Source: Calothrix sp. FI2-JRJ7 (GTDB lineage Bacteria > Cyanobacteriota > Cyanobacteriia > Cyanobacteriales > Nostocaceae). Taken from it: DNA of 54,038 nucleotides. Within the stretch, counting starts at the first letter, position 1. Each line of letters opens with the position of its first letter. The notes under the pieces are model-generated. The model was given only the letters and a program-made list of their open reading frames with translations. It searched no databases and was not told the DNA's origin. Positions 27,135 to 35,434 of the stretch are shown piece by piece. The stretch lies in NCBI GenBank assembly GCA_019359675.1, contig JAHHGX010000027.1, positions 1 to 54,038 of the forward strand, given 5' to 3'. A program made the position numbers and the translations under genes.

Positions 27135-28328
27135 GTGGACTTACAAAACTTACACAATTTTTTCTACTCAGGTAATTTTATTCCACATGGGCACTGTTAT
27201 CTATGGAATCCTGAATTGGTATCGCTGCATATACTCTCAGATGTATTAATTGCGCTGTCTTACTATTCAATACCTATAACGCTTGTGTATTTTATCCGCA
27301 AGCGTAAAGATATTCCATTTAAAGGTATTTTTCTACTGTTCGGCGCCTTTATTATTTCGTGTGGTACAACTCATATTATGGAGGTATGGACATTATGGCA
27401 TCCTAACTACTGGTTCGCAGGCGCCTTGAAAGCACTAACAGCGTTAATATCGTTCTATACAGCTTTAACTTTGATACCTTTAGTGCCAAAAGCATTAGCT
27501 CTACCAAGTCCTGCACAGCTTGAAACTACGAACCAAGTTTTGATAATGGAGATTATGGAGCGTAAACGTGTAGAGCAAGAGTTACGTCAGTATAAAGAGC
27601 ATTTAGAAGAAATTGTTCAAACTCGTACTGTTGAGTTAGAGTTAGCAAACGCACAGCTTAGAAGCGCAAATCAAGAGTTGAACGATTTTGCTTATGTAGT
27701 ATCGCACGATTTAAAGGCGCCTTTACGAGGAATTACTTCGCTATCTGAGTGGTTGTTAGCTGACTATGGTGAAGAGTTCGACGAAGAAGGCAAAAAGATA
27801 GTTAATTTAATGATTAGTCGAGTTCAACGACTACATCAATTAATCGATGATATTTTAAAATACTCACGAGTCGGGCGTGCGAAGGTTGAGAAGAAACATA
27901 TAAACTTAAATAAAGTAGTATCCGAGTTAGTTGGGGTTTTAAATATACCCGAAAATATTAAAGTTGAGATTCCTAATCAATTACCGACTATTTTTTGCGA
28001 TAAAACCAGGATTGAACAGCTTTTTCAAAATTTGATTAGTAATGCAATAAAATTTATCGATAAGCCAGAAGGGTTGATTAAGATTAGTTATGTGGATGAG
28101 AGAGAATATTATAAGTTTAGTGTGGCTGATAATGGGATAGGGATAGAATCACAGCATTTTGAGAAGATATTTCAATTGTTTCAAAAATTAACTAGTTTAC
28201 AAGATTCGGATAGTACGGGTGTTGGGTTAGCTTTGGTTAAGAAGATTGTGGAATTACATGATGGGAAAGTTTGGGTTGAGTCTAAGGTAGGGGTAGGAAG
28301 TAGTTTTGTATTTACAATTAAGAAGTAG
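27135..28328 (+). CDS. ethylene-receptor-like sensor histidine kinase
   Basis: 397 residues from GTG 27135, preceded by AAGGTGGAG nine bases upstream; an in-frame GTG at 27120 overlaps that site. The N-terminal three-helix domain (about 25-118) has the plant ETR1 signature: Asp36, Tyr43, Cys76 and His80 in CGTTH, with the same 40-residue Asp-Cys spacing as ETR1 Asp25/Cys65 and the same C-x3-H copper pair. A coiled coil (125-180), HisKA (phosphoacceptor His191 in VSHDLKAPLRG) and HATPase (DNGIGIE, GVGLALVKKI) follow. No GAF, PAS or receiver domain. It should bind copper and sense ethylene or a similar small molecule. No response regulator gene is adjacent. It overlaps the convergent DUF2358 gene by 11 bp. 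Confidence 0.88.
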   Translation: MDLQNLHNFFYSGNFIPHGHCYLWNPELVSLHILSDVLIALSYYSIPITLVYFIRKRKDIPFKGIFLLFGAFIISCGTTHIMEVWTLWHPNYWFAGALKALTALISFYTALTLIPLVPKALALPSPAQLETTNQVLIMEIMERKRVEQELRQYKEHLEEIVQTRTVELELANAQLRSANQELNDFAYVVSHDLKAPLRGITSLSEWLLADYGEEFDEEGKKIVNLMISRVQRLHQLIDDILKYSRVGRAKVEKKHINLNKVVSELVGVLNIPENIKVEIPNQLPTIFCDKTRIEQLFQNLISNAIKFIDKPEGLIKISYVDEREYYKFSVADNGIGIESQHFEKIFQLFQKLTSLQDSDSTGVGLALVKKIVELHDGKVWVESKVGVGSSFVFTIKK

Positions 28329-28725
28329 GTTTTTGGAAGAATTGCTTTAGAATTTCAGTTGGTTTTCTATCCCATGTGTCTATGTGTTCGTATATTAGGT
28401 GATTTTGGTTGAGTTTATATGTTGAGTAACCGTTAAAATATAATTTTGGTTTCCAGGGTAGACGGAGAGTTCCTCGCACTGTCCAGTTTGCGATGATGGT
28501 TTTTTCGTCGGATGGTGCGATGTTGTGTAGGTCAAAGTGGATGTTGGTGAAGAATAAGCGTGCGTGGAATCGCAATGTCCAGTATACTATTCGGTAGTTT
28601 GGTTTGCCTTTGAATTTGTTTACTGGGTCTTTGAATAATATATCTTCGGTGTAGATGTCGTAGGTTATGTCTTTTTCAAATAAGGTGGGTAGGTCTTGGT
28701 TTAGGGTTGCTATTATTTGTTGCAT
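28318..28725 (-). CDS. DUF2358 family protein (SnoaL/NTF2-like)
   Basis: 135 residues of a family found in cyanobacteria and plastids. ITYDIYTEDILFKDPVNKFKG is the usual start of an NTF2-like fold, and FTNIHFDLHNIAP and IIANWTVRGTLRLPWKPKLYFNGYSTYKL fit the curved sheet. No catalytic residues are evident; function unknown. Its 3' end overlaps the kinase gene tail-to-tail by 11 bp, so transcription of one may interfere with the other. Confidence 0.85.
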   Translation of the reverse strand: MQQIIATLNQDLPTLFEKDITYDIYTEDILFKDPVNKFKGKPNYRIVYWTLRFHARLFFTNIHFDLHNIAPSDEKTIIANWTVRGTLRLPWKPKLYFNGYSTYKLNQNHLIYEHIDTWDRKPTEILKQFFQKPTS

Positions 28726-28762
28726 GTTTATTTTTTTACCACAGACACTATTAGGACACAGA

Positions 28763-28790
28763 GTAGAGACGCGATGAATCGCGTCTCTAC
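28763..28790. repeat. dispersed palindrome, GTAGAGACGCGAT family
   Basis: GTAGAGACGCGAT-GA-ATCGCGTCTCTAC, perfect 13-bp arms. The right arm overlaps the last four bases of the glycosidase gene, including part of its stop region. Confidence 0.75.
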
Positions 28791-29920
28791 AGAGGGATTT
28801 TGAGGAATGTTTGTATTTTTTGCCACCAGGTTATCTTGGTGTTTAAGGTGGGTTTGTTTAAATCTGATATTGTTGGAAATGTTGCTGATTTATTATAGAA
28901 GTGTTTTTTTAAGAGTTTTGCTAGTTGGTTATTATTTGTGCGTAATCCTTCGTAGAAGAAGAGTACTTCTCCGTTTATGCCTTGAGAACGGTTGTACTCT
29001 ATTTTTTGGATTAGTAGGTCTGGACTAATTATATATGAGCCTAGTTTGGTTAGTATACCTGGCGCCATTCTTTGTAAGGCGCCTTTGAATTGTTGGGTTG
29101 TTGTGTCTATTATAGTTTTGTAGCTGTTGATGTCACGTCGATATATTTGGGGGTTGATTATATCGACTATGTTTTGCTGTAACCAAGTGGGAGTGTCTTG
29201 TAAATACTCTTTGTATGCCCAATCATGTATGTTGGGTGAGATGGAAATTATTAAGTTGGGGTTGACTGCTTTGATTTGATGGTAGAGTGATGCCCAAAAT
29301 TGAGTTAATATATCCGCACGCCATTTTAACCATTGTGTATCTTTGGGGTTGGATGGGGGGTTTTTACCAAATGCGGAATAATAACGTTGTTGTGTTGCTG
29401 CGTCGTATCCACCCTCACACGGAAATGCTGGTAAACGGTCATCTCCCTGGATACCATCAATATCATAGTTATTTACAACTTCGAGAATAAGGTTGGACAT
29501 AAACGCTTGTACGTTGGGGTCAAGCGCATTTAACCACTCAAAACCGTTTTTCTTGAGTAAATTTCCTTTTATATCTTGTGCAGTCCATTCGGGTTTTTTC
29601 GCAAGCAACGTTCCACCCTTGAGATTATACGAACTCGCAAACCCATATTCAAACCACGGTATTACTTTCAACCCAACTCGACGTGCAGCTTCTATCACCT
29701 CAGCTAAAGGGTCACGTCCAATACACAGCGAACTAATTTCGACACCAAACGTTTCTCGCATAACTTGACTTGGGTATTGAGTTGCAGCTTTATTCCACAC
29801 CACAGGAAAAACCACATTAAAACCAGTAGAAGCCAGAAACTCCATTGCCTCAACTATATTATCCCGTGAGTTGAGAACAGTACTATCAGTAGTTGTCATC
29901 CAAACCCCACGTATTTCCAT
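28787..29920 (-). CDS. glycoside hydrolase family 10-like (GHL10/DUF187) protein
   Basis: 377 residues. The TIM-barrel start EIRGVWMTTTDSTVL and the segments TGFNVVFPVVWNKA, LKVIPWFEYGF, GIQGDDRLPAFP and YIISPDLLIQKIEYNRSQGINGEVLFFYEGL are typical of family 10 glycosylhydrolase-like (GHL10) proteins, which in bacteria are often extracellular or linked to cell-wall polysaccharide turnover. No signal peptide is present. The catalytic pair cannot be assigned with certainty; substrate unknown. Confidence 0.85.
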   Translation of the reverse strand: MEIRGVWMTTTDSTVLNSRDNIVEAMEFLASTGFNVVFPVVWNKAATQYPSQVMRETFGVEISSLCIGRDPLAEVIEAARRVGLKVIPWFEYGFASSYNLKGGTLLAKKPEWTAQDIKGNLLKKNGFEWLNALDPNVQAFMSNLILEVVNNYDIDGIQGDDRLPAFPCEGGYDAATQQRYYSAFGKNPPSNPKDTQWLKWRADILTQFWASLYHQIKAVNPNLIISISPNIHDWAYKEYLQDTPTWLQQNIVDIINPQIYRRDINSYKTIIDTTTQQFKGALQRMAPGILTKLGSYIISPDLLIQKIEYNRSQGINGEVLFFYEGLRTNNNQLAKLLKKHFYNKSATFPTISDLNKPTLNTKITWWQKIQTFLKIPL

Positions 29921-30001
29921 ACTTTACATATCAACCCACAGAAGTACGATTTAAACTATAAAACAAGAAAAAATAACTAATAACTAGTTTAGGACAGACA
30001 C

Positions 30002-30865
30002 ATGAATAACTGGCGCCACGAATATATCATTACTAATGGTGTGAGACTCCACTACGTCACCCAAGGGGAAGGACCCTTAATGCTTATGCTACATGGATTT
30101 CCAGAGTTTTGGTACTCCTGGCGCCATCAAATACCTGAATTTGCCAAATATTATAAGGTCGTAGCACTAGACTTACGCGGTTACAACGATAGCGATAAGC
30201 CAAAAGCACAATCTGCTTATACTATGGATGAACTAGTAAAAGACATAGAAGGTGTAATTAAAGGACTAGGATATAACAAGTGTACGCTTGTAGGACATGA
30301 TTGGGGTGGCGCGATTGCTTGGAATTTTGCTTATAAACATCCAGACATGTTAGACAAGCTAATAGTTCTCAACCTTCCACATCCTGCAAAATTTGCTGAA
30401 GCATTTCGTAATCCTCAACAGTTATTACGCAGTTGGTATGTGTTTTTCTTTCAAACCCCTATATTACCAGAATTGCTTATTCAGTCTAATGATTACCAGC
30501 CTATCGAAACTATGCTTAAAGGTATGGCTGTTGATAAAAGTATCTTTAGTCAAGCTGATATTGAAGCTTATAAAGACGCAGCAGCTAAACGTGGCGCCTT
30601 AACTGCTACAATAAATTATTACCGCAATGTTTTTCAACCAAAGTTTTTTAATCAAACTTTGGGTGTATTAGAGGTACCCACACTAATGATATGGGGTGAC
30701 AAGGATATCGCTTTGGGTAAAGAACTAACTTATGGTACCGAAGCGTATGTCAGAGACTTCCAAATTAAGTACATTCCTAATTGTAGCCACTGGGTACAGC
30801 AAGAACAGCCCAGCTTGGTGAATCAGTATATGCGCGAATTTCTCGGTGTTGCTGCTTTTGTTTGA
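30002..30865 (+). CDS. alpha/beta hydrolase, epoxide hydrolase/dehalogenase type
   Basis: 287 residues. Oxyanion-hole motif HGFPEFWYSWRHQIP near 32-46, then DLRGYNDSDKP. The nucleophile elbow GHDWGG carries an Asp (about 99), as in epoxide hydrolases and haloalkane dehalogenases rather than a Ser as in esterases. Acidic residue in IWGDKD and catalytic His in NCSHWVQQE complete the triad. Reaction probably proceeds by a covalent aspartyl ester. Physiological substrate unknown. Monocistronic, with ATG 30002 in a clear position. Confidence 0.88.
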   Translation: MNNWRHEYIITNGVRLHYVTQGEGPLMLMLHGFPEFWYSWRHQIPEFAKYYKVVALDLRGYNDSDKPKAQSAYTMDELVKDIEGVIKGLGYNKCTLVGHDWGGAIAWNFAYKHPDMLDKLIVLNLPHPAKFAEAFRNPQQLLRSWYVFFFQTPILPELLIQSNDYQPIETMLKGMAVDKSIFSQADIEAYKDAAAKRGALTATINYYRNVFQPKFFNQTLGVLEVPTLMIWGDKDIALGKELTYGTEAYVRDFQIKYIPNCSHWVQQEQPSLVNQYMREFLGVAAFV

Positions 30866-31291
30866 ATAATGCAAACGGCGCCTATACTCTACTTCTACAT
30901 AAGGCGCCTATATCTAAAGTAATAAATTTATAAAACTTTATAATTATTACATTTTCACTCTATTATATTATTAAGAAATTTGTAATTATCTCAGTATAAA
31001 TACTTGTCAATATAACGATGATAAAATCATAATCATGAAGAGAATTAATTATTATTGTTAAGAATATTTAAATAATTCTTTAAGAGTAATTAATTCAGAT
31101 GAGTAGAAAGAAGCTCCTTTGCTTACAGGGATTGGGTTTACAGATGATAAGAATAGAGAATTGTCAAATTTTTTCATGAGGAAAATATGGACAGTTTCTT
31201 AACTGAACTAATGACCTGAAAAGAAAAAGGTGCGATAATGAACACGTGAGGAAAAAACGAAAGCATTATTGTTGATGCACGGGGGATTATT
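30866..31291. other. gene-free AT-rich stretch
   Basis: 426 bp between the hydrolase and the pentapeptide gene. Two direct copies of GGCGCCTATA (about 30887 and 30904) lie 17 bp apart near its start. The rest is AT-rich with no recognisable ORF, hairpin terminator or known RNA. Confidence 0.6.
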
Positions 31292-31747
31292 ATGAAAATG
31301 AAATTATTTGCGGCTGTGGTTCTAGCGACTCCCCTATTTTTAGCTGGTACAGTAAGCGCGCAGAGTTCAAACCAGTTACAACAGCTATTACAAACTGGTG
31401 AATGCATTAAATGTAATTTAGTAGGGGTTGACTTGAAAGGTGCCCACTTAATTGGCGCCGACTTACGTGGTGCTAATTTAAAAGGAGCAGACTTAAGTAA
31501 AGCTAACTTAGAAGGCGCCGATTTAACAGGGGCGAACCTAGAAGGTGCTAATCTAACTTCAGCTTTTGTTACAAACGTTAATTTTAAACAAGCTGACCTG
31601 GATAAAGTCAACTTTTCGCAAGCGATAATTCACAATGCTAACGTTTATCAGGCGTCGATGAACGATATGAATATCAGTGATGCCGATATTTATGGTACTG
31701 GTATTGGTGTTGGTGGTGAAGACGGATATATTCCAGATTGGGATTAA
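31292..31747 (+). CDS. secreted pentapeptide-repeat protein
   Basis: 151 residues. Signal peptide ends near Ala-Gln-Ser (about 22), so it is periplasmic or secreted. Residues about 40-130 form roughly 18 A(D/N)LxX pentapeptides (for example GADLRGANLKGADLSKANLE), expected to fold as a right-handed quadrilateral beta-helix. Two cysteines (C-x-x-C in ECIKCN) open the repeat, as is common in cyanobacterial pentapeptide proteins. The tail (GTGIGVGGEDGYIPDWD) is acidic. No partner gene indicates its role. Confidence 0.9.
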   Translation: MKMKLFAAVVLATPLFLAGTVSAQSSNQLQQLLQTGECIKCNLVGVDLKGAHLIGADLRGANLKGADLSKANLEGADLTGANLEGANLTSAFVTNVNFKQADLDKVNFSQAIIHNANVYQASMNDMNISDADIYGTGIGVGGEDGYIPDWD

Positions 31748-31763
31748 TATTTAATTTATTGTG

Positions 31764-31785
31764 GCACAGGCATCCCTGCCTGTGC
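31764..31785. repeat. dispersed palindrome, GCACAGGCA family
   Basis: GCACAGGCA-TCCC-TGCCTGTGC, perfect 9-bp stem, between the convergent pentapeptide genes. It may terminate both. Confidence 0.7.
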
Positions 31786-31799
31786 ATTGTGATTGTAAG

Positions 31800-33161
31800 C
31801 TAATTAAATGTACTTGATAAGGGGCTGAAGAATCTGGCAAACTCTCCGGGTTTGAATGTGTCCTCCCAGTTGGCAGGTAAACGTCGGGGGTTGGGGTTTT
31901 GTTTAGTAGGTACGCGCATAAATATATATTCGCACTCGGCGCCTTCGAGTTGGGTTTGAGGTGTTATACCCCAGTTGTCTATATAGGCGCCTGTAAGAAT
32001 TGCGGTACGAAAGTCTGTATTATCAACTTGGGAGCGCATTAAATTTGCTCTCATTAAGTTGGCGTTGCGTAAGTCACTGTTGTTTAATTTGGTGCCAACT
32101 AAGCTGGTATCTATCAAGTTTGCTGCACGCAAGTTTAAACCTTGCAAGTCCCAACCATCAAAGTTTTGGTTGTGGAGGTCTTTGTGAACTACGATTTTTC
32201 TAATTGTTGGATTTGCAAGATAACTTTTTCCAACGACTGCTTGGTTTAGCTTTTTAACTTCAAACCAACAGGTACGTGTTAAATTAGCTCTTAGAAAGTT
32301 GGCATTTTTGACTGAAGCGCGGGTAAAGTCAGCATCGGTAAGGTTAGCGTCTTGAAATTTGGTACCGTAACGAGTGACTGTTGATAAAGCTAAGTTACGA
32401 ATTGCACTTTGTTTTTCGTCTTCAAATAAGGCACGACAACCGACATAAGCTGATAGTAGAATTACAATTACGGCAATTGCAACAGCAACTCCTCCAGCAA
32501 GTGGATTAACTCTTGCTGCCATTAAAGCCATGATTCCAGAAAGTGCTGCTGCAATAGAAATGGCGATAGTAACGGCAATCATTCCAGCGATGGTACCAGC
32601 AAGTGCTACGGCGCCTGCTATTGTAACGGTACCAAGAATTGTTGCGACAACAGCTACGGCGCCTGTAACAATGACAGCTACAACTTGCGCTAATTCCATT
32701 GCTCCAGCATGTGCAGTACCACCTGCCCATGTAACTGCTACTATTCCTGCCCATCCAACTGCTGCAAGTCCAGCGCACGTTACCGATAATGCCATAAATC
32801 CAAATGCAGCGCTAACTCCTCGAAACAGAGTGATGAGAAAGAAGATTAGTAATACAGCTAAACTAACAATACCAACATAAAGGTTTTCACGATTGGTATC
32901 GAGTAATAAAATTCCGACTAATGAGCCACCTATTGCTGAAAGTAAACCAGATAAAGCCGAAAGTAGTAACGCAGTGAATATTAAGACAATGCAAGAGCGT
33001 TTTTGTAGTCCTGTTTTAGCGTGACTAAAGTTTGCACCTTCTAAATTAGCATTACTAAAGTCTACACCTCGGATGTTCGAGTAAGAGAAGTCGGCGCCAC
33101 TAAGGTCTTTGCCTTTAAAGGATTTACCTCTGAGCTTCGCACGGCGATAATCTTGAGCCAT
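31800..33161 (-). CDS. pentapeptide-repeat protein with central multi-helix membrane domain
   Basis: 453 residues in three parts. Residues 1-50 are pentapeptide repeats (FKGKDLSGADFSYSNIRGVDF). Residues about 55-245 are a very hydrophobic Ala/Val/Ile/Gly-rich region with about seven membrane segments and near-repetitive sequence (VIVTGAVAVVATILGTVTIAGAVALAG). Residues about 265-410 are pentapeptides again (FQDANLTDADFTRASVKNANF and SDLRNANLMRANLMRS). The beta-helix is therefore split by the membrane domain. Such architectures occur in cyanobacteria; function is unknown, although thylakoid or plasma-membrane scaffolding is often suggested. Confidence 0.85.
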   Translation of the reverse strand: MAQDYRRAKLRGKSFKGKDLSGADFSYSNIRGVDFSNANLEGANFSHAKTGLQKRSCIVLIFTALLLSALSGLLSAIGGSLVGILLLDTNRENLYVGIVSLAVLLIFFLITLFRGVSAAFGFMALSVTCAGLAAVGWAGIVAVTWAGGTAHAGAMELAQVVAVIVTGAVAVVATILGTVTIAGAVALAGTIAGMIAVTIAISIAAALSGIMALMAARVNPLAGGVAVAIAVIVILLSAYVGCRALFEDEKQSAIRNLALSTVTRYGTKFQDANLTDADFTRASVKNANFLRANLTRTCWFEVKKLNQAVVGKSYLANPTIRKIVVHKDLHNQNFDGWDLQGLNLRAANLIDTSLVGTKLNNSDLRNANLMRANLMRSQVDNTDFRTAILTGAYIDNWGITPQTQLEGAECEYIFMRVPTKQNPNPRRLPANWEDTFKPGEFARFFSPLSSTFN

Positions 33162-33283
33162 GTAAATTTACAACAGAGTTGGAACAATCAAAATACGTTT
33201 GTTGTAGGATAACACTTTATAAACATGTTTTTGGCAGTGTAACCTTTTATAAAGATGTTCTTATTTATTAAAATTTAATGTAG

Positions 33284-33342
33284 GGTGCGTGACGCTATGA
33301 AGAAACTTCAACGTAGCGACAAGACATGTAGCGTCACGCACC
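33284..33342. repeat. GGTGCGTGACGCTA inverted repeat reaching into aat
   Basis: GGTGCGTGACGCTA (33284-33297) and TAGCGTCACGCACC (33329-33342) are exact inverse copies. The same arms occur inside MITE-like element A (20379-20437). The right arm overlaps the last codons and stop of aat. Confidence 0.7.
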
Positions 33343-33924
33343 AACTTGTGATAGAAAAGAACAATTAGCTTGCAAAGCTTTTTCGAGTAATCGCTGGTAT
33401 TCTTTATCTTTAATACGAAAGGCGCCAAATCTTTCGAGGTGTGGGTTCATCATTTGGGCATCGAATAATACAAATTTTCGTGCTTGTAAGTGTTGTACAA
33501 GTTTGACCATTGCGACTTTAGAGCCATCTGGAATATTGAAGAACATTGACTCACCAATAAAGGCGCCGTTGATAACAATACCTAAGATACCACCAGCGAG
33601 TTCATCACCGAGCCAGGTTTCATAGCTATGTGCCCAACCTGCTTGGTTAAGGTTTAAGTATACATCTTTTAACTCGTCAGAAATCCAAGTAGTATCCCGG
33701 TTCGCACAGCCTTCAACTACCGCTGGGAAATTTCGGCTAATTGCTACACTGAATGTATCTTTGTTCAAAACTCGACGTAGAGACTTCGGATAACGGAAGC
33801 GTTCATCAAGAGGAATGAGAGTACGGTCACGACTTTGGTACCAACCCAGGTGATTATCATCATCAGCCATGAGAAAATAACCTTGAGCATAACCGTGAAT
33901 AATACTATCAACGTCGTACTGCAT
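33334..33924 (-). CDS. aat: leucyl/phenylalanyl-tRNA-protein transferase
   Basis: 196 residues. Adds Leu or Phe to N-terminal Lys/Arg of proteins, creating N-degrons for ClpS/ClpAP. Motifs are GYAQGYFLMADDD, the GNAT-like core SYETWLGDELAGGILGIVINGAFIGESMFF, and LFDAQMMNPHLERFGAFRI. Length matches short cyanobacterial Aat. The final residues (SQVGA) and the stop are encoded by an arm of a dispersed repeat. It is divergent from the 33968 gene with only 43 bp between starts. Confidence 0.93.
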   Translation of the reverse strand: MQYDVDSIIHGYAQGYFLMADDDNHLGWYQSRDRTLIPLDERFRYPKSLRRVLNKDTFSVAISRNFPAVVEGCANRDTTWISDELKDVYLNLNQAGWAHSYETWLGDELAGGILGIVINGAFIGESMFFNIPDGSKVAMVKLVQHLQARKFVLFDAQMMNPHLERFGAFRIKDKEYQRLLEKALQANCSFLSQVGA

Positions 33925-33967
33925 AAGAATAGTAGTCTTCTAATAAAAATAGCTATATGCAATCCTT

Positions 33968-34300
33968 ATGACAGAACCAATTCCAGCTATAACTTTATTA
34001 CCTGCTTCTGACCCAATACAAGAAGGTCGTTGGCTACAACAAAATTTACATCAATGGCTTGATAGTCAGTTTATCCCCGAAGCGGTGAACCAAAAAATCG
34101 CGGAGCGAGCAGCGCAAATCTTTATACGTCAACGTATGGAAGGGGAAAATGACCTCGGTTCTTTGGTTTTAGCAATTGTAACCGAGATGCAGGCGTTTGA
34201 TTTTTCTAAAAGTTTCTATGGAGAGTTTGCTATTGCCAATGCTGTTAGCGATATTCTCTTAGAAAGTTTAGGTATAGATAATAAGTGTTGTGGACAATAA
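33968..34300 (+). CDS. conserved cyanobacterial protein of unknown function
   Basis: 110 residues, soluble and acidic. Segments GRWLQQNLHQWLDSQFIPEAVNQKIAERAAQIFIRQRMEGENDLGSLVLAI are predicted helical; no catalytic motif is visible. It resembles conserved cyanobacterial hypotheticals of this length. It shares a 43-bp divergent promoter region with aat and ends at a strong bidirectional hairpin. Confidence 0.75.
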   Translation: MTEPIPAITLLPASDPIQEGRWLQQNLHQWLDSQFIPEAVNQKIAERAAQIFIRQRMEGENDLGSLVLAIVTEMQAFDFSKSFYGEFAIANAVSDILLESLGIDNKCCGQ

Positions 34301-34315
34301 AAAATAAAAGTTAGG

Positions 34316-34358
34316 AGTTAGGAGTTATGAGTTAAGAGTTAACTCATAACTCCTAACT
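34316..34358. terminator. bidirectional 18-bp hairpin
   Basis: AGTTAGGAGTTATGAGTT (34316-34333) is the exact inverse of AACTCATAACTCCTAACT (34341-34358), loop AAGAGTT. It lies between the convergent 33968 gene and rpsN. A duplicated TTAGGAG block precedes the left arm. The words belong to a GAGTTA-type repeat common in filamentous cyanobacteria. Confidence 0.7.
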
Positions 34359-34363
34359 TAATT

Positions 34364-34666
34364 TTACCAGCTTGATTTTACGACACCTGGTAGTAAACCT
34401 TGGTGTGCCCATTCGCGTAATACGTTACGGGAAAGACCAAAATCACGATAGTATCCTCTTGGGCGCCCTGTTACCCAGCAACGGTTATGTTGACGAGTTG
34501 GTGCGCTGTTACGAGGTAGTTGTTGAATTTTGCGGTGAATTTCCAACTTTTGTAGTGGGTTTTCGGTTGTTCTAAACTCATCAAGTAAAGCTTCACGCTT
34601 TGCTGCGTATTTTTCAACCATTTTCGTGCGCTTTTTCTCGCGCTCTATCATGCTCTTCTTTGCCAT
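34364..34666 (-). CDS. rpsN: 30S ribosomal protein S14
   Basis: 100 residues, the long zinc-free form of bS14/uS14. [13 protein letters not shown] at the start, then [20 protein letters not shown] and [22 protein letters not shown] are diagnostic. The C-x-x-C pairs of the short zinc form are absent. It follows nth on the same strand after a repeat-containing gap of 96 bp. Identification secure. Confidence 0.98.
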   Translation of the reverse strand: MAKKSMIEREKKRTKMVEKYAAKREALLDEFRTTENPLQKLEIHRKIQQLPRNSAPTRQHNRCWVTGRPRGYYRDFGLSRNVLREWAHQGLLPGVVKSSW

Positions 34667-34719
34667 TACAATCTCAAGATTAATTTTTTGACAGCATTCC
34701 CTATTGTATACATAAATTT

Positions 34720-34765
34720 GTAGAGACGCGATTAATATGTAGAGACGCGATTTATCGCGTCTCTA
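34720..34765. repeat. GTAGAGACGCGAT repeat, one and a half copies
   Basis: A left arm (34720-34732) is followed by a complete palindrome GTAGAGACGCGAT-TT-ATCGCGTCTCTA (34739-34765). It touches the 3' end of nth at 34763. Same family as 8087 and 28763. Confidence 0.75.
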
Positions 34766-35434
34766 GGTTTGGTTTGGTAATAGTTTTTTTCCTATGGGAC
34801 ATAAAGGCGCCAGTTCACAAGCTTCACATGCGGGTTTTCTGGCTTTACATATTGCTCTACCATGATATATCAACCGTATTGACCAGTTTTCCCAGTCTCG
34901 TTGCGGTAATAATTTCATTAAGTCGCGTTCGATACGGATGGGGTCTTCGTGTTTTGTAAAGCCGAGTCGGTTACTAAGGCGAGTTACATGAGTGTCAACT
35001 GTGACTCCGGCGTTAATGCCAAATGCGTATGCTAAGACGACGTTTGCTGTTTTTCTGGCAACTCCTGGCAACTTTAATAAATCATCCATTCTATTGGGCA
35101 CTTGCGAGTTGAAGTCTTGAACTATCATTCGACAGGCGCGTTGGATGTTTTTGGCTTTGTTACGAAAAAAGCCTGTGGTTCTTACTAATTCTTCGATTTC
35201 CGCAATGTCAGCTTCTGCCATACTTTTAGCGTCTGGAAAACGCGCAAATAAAGCTGGTGTAACTTTATTTACACGTTCGTCTGTACATTGTGCTGATAGA
35301 ATTGTTGCTACCAGCAGTTGTACAGGCGTTGAATAGTTTAAAGAACAGGTCGCGTCTGGGTATAAACGATTTAAGCGGACGAGTACTTCGAGTGCCCGTT
35401 GTTTTTTAGATGACCGATTGCGAGTAAGGTTCAC
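34763..35434 (-). CDS. nth: endonuclease III
   Basis: 223 residues. DNA glycosylase/AP-lyase that removes oxidised pyrimidines. The helix-hairpin-helix is LPGVARKTANVV, with catalytic Lys upstream in the usual LLVATILSAQCTDERVN block and catalytic Asp in VTVDTHV. The 4Fe-4S cluster cysteines CKARKPACEACELAPLC have the correct C-x6-C-x2-C-x5-C spacing. Its ATG overlaps the rseP stop by four bases, so the two are translationally coupled. Confidence 0.97.
   Translation of the reverse strand: MNLTRNRSSKKQRALEVLVRLNRLYPDATCSLNYSTPVQLLVATILSAQCTDERVNKVTPALFARFPDAKSMAEADIAEIEELVRTTGFFRNKAKNIQRACRMIVQDFNSQVPNRMDDLLKLPGVARKTANVVLAYAFGINAGVTVDTHVTRLSNRLGFTKHEDPIRIERDLMKLLPQRDWENWSIRLIYHGRAICKARKPACEACELAPLCPIGKKLLPNQT

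Noticed and set aside
32506-32880. Open frames on both strands in the membrane part of the pentapeptide gene
   Set aside because: They result from the Ala/Val/Gly-rich near-repetitive coding sequence and show no independent start or domain.
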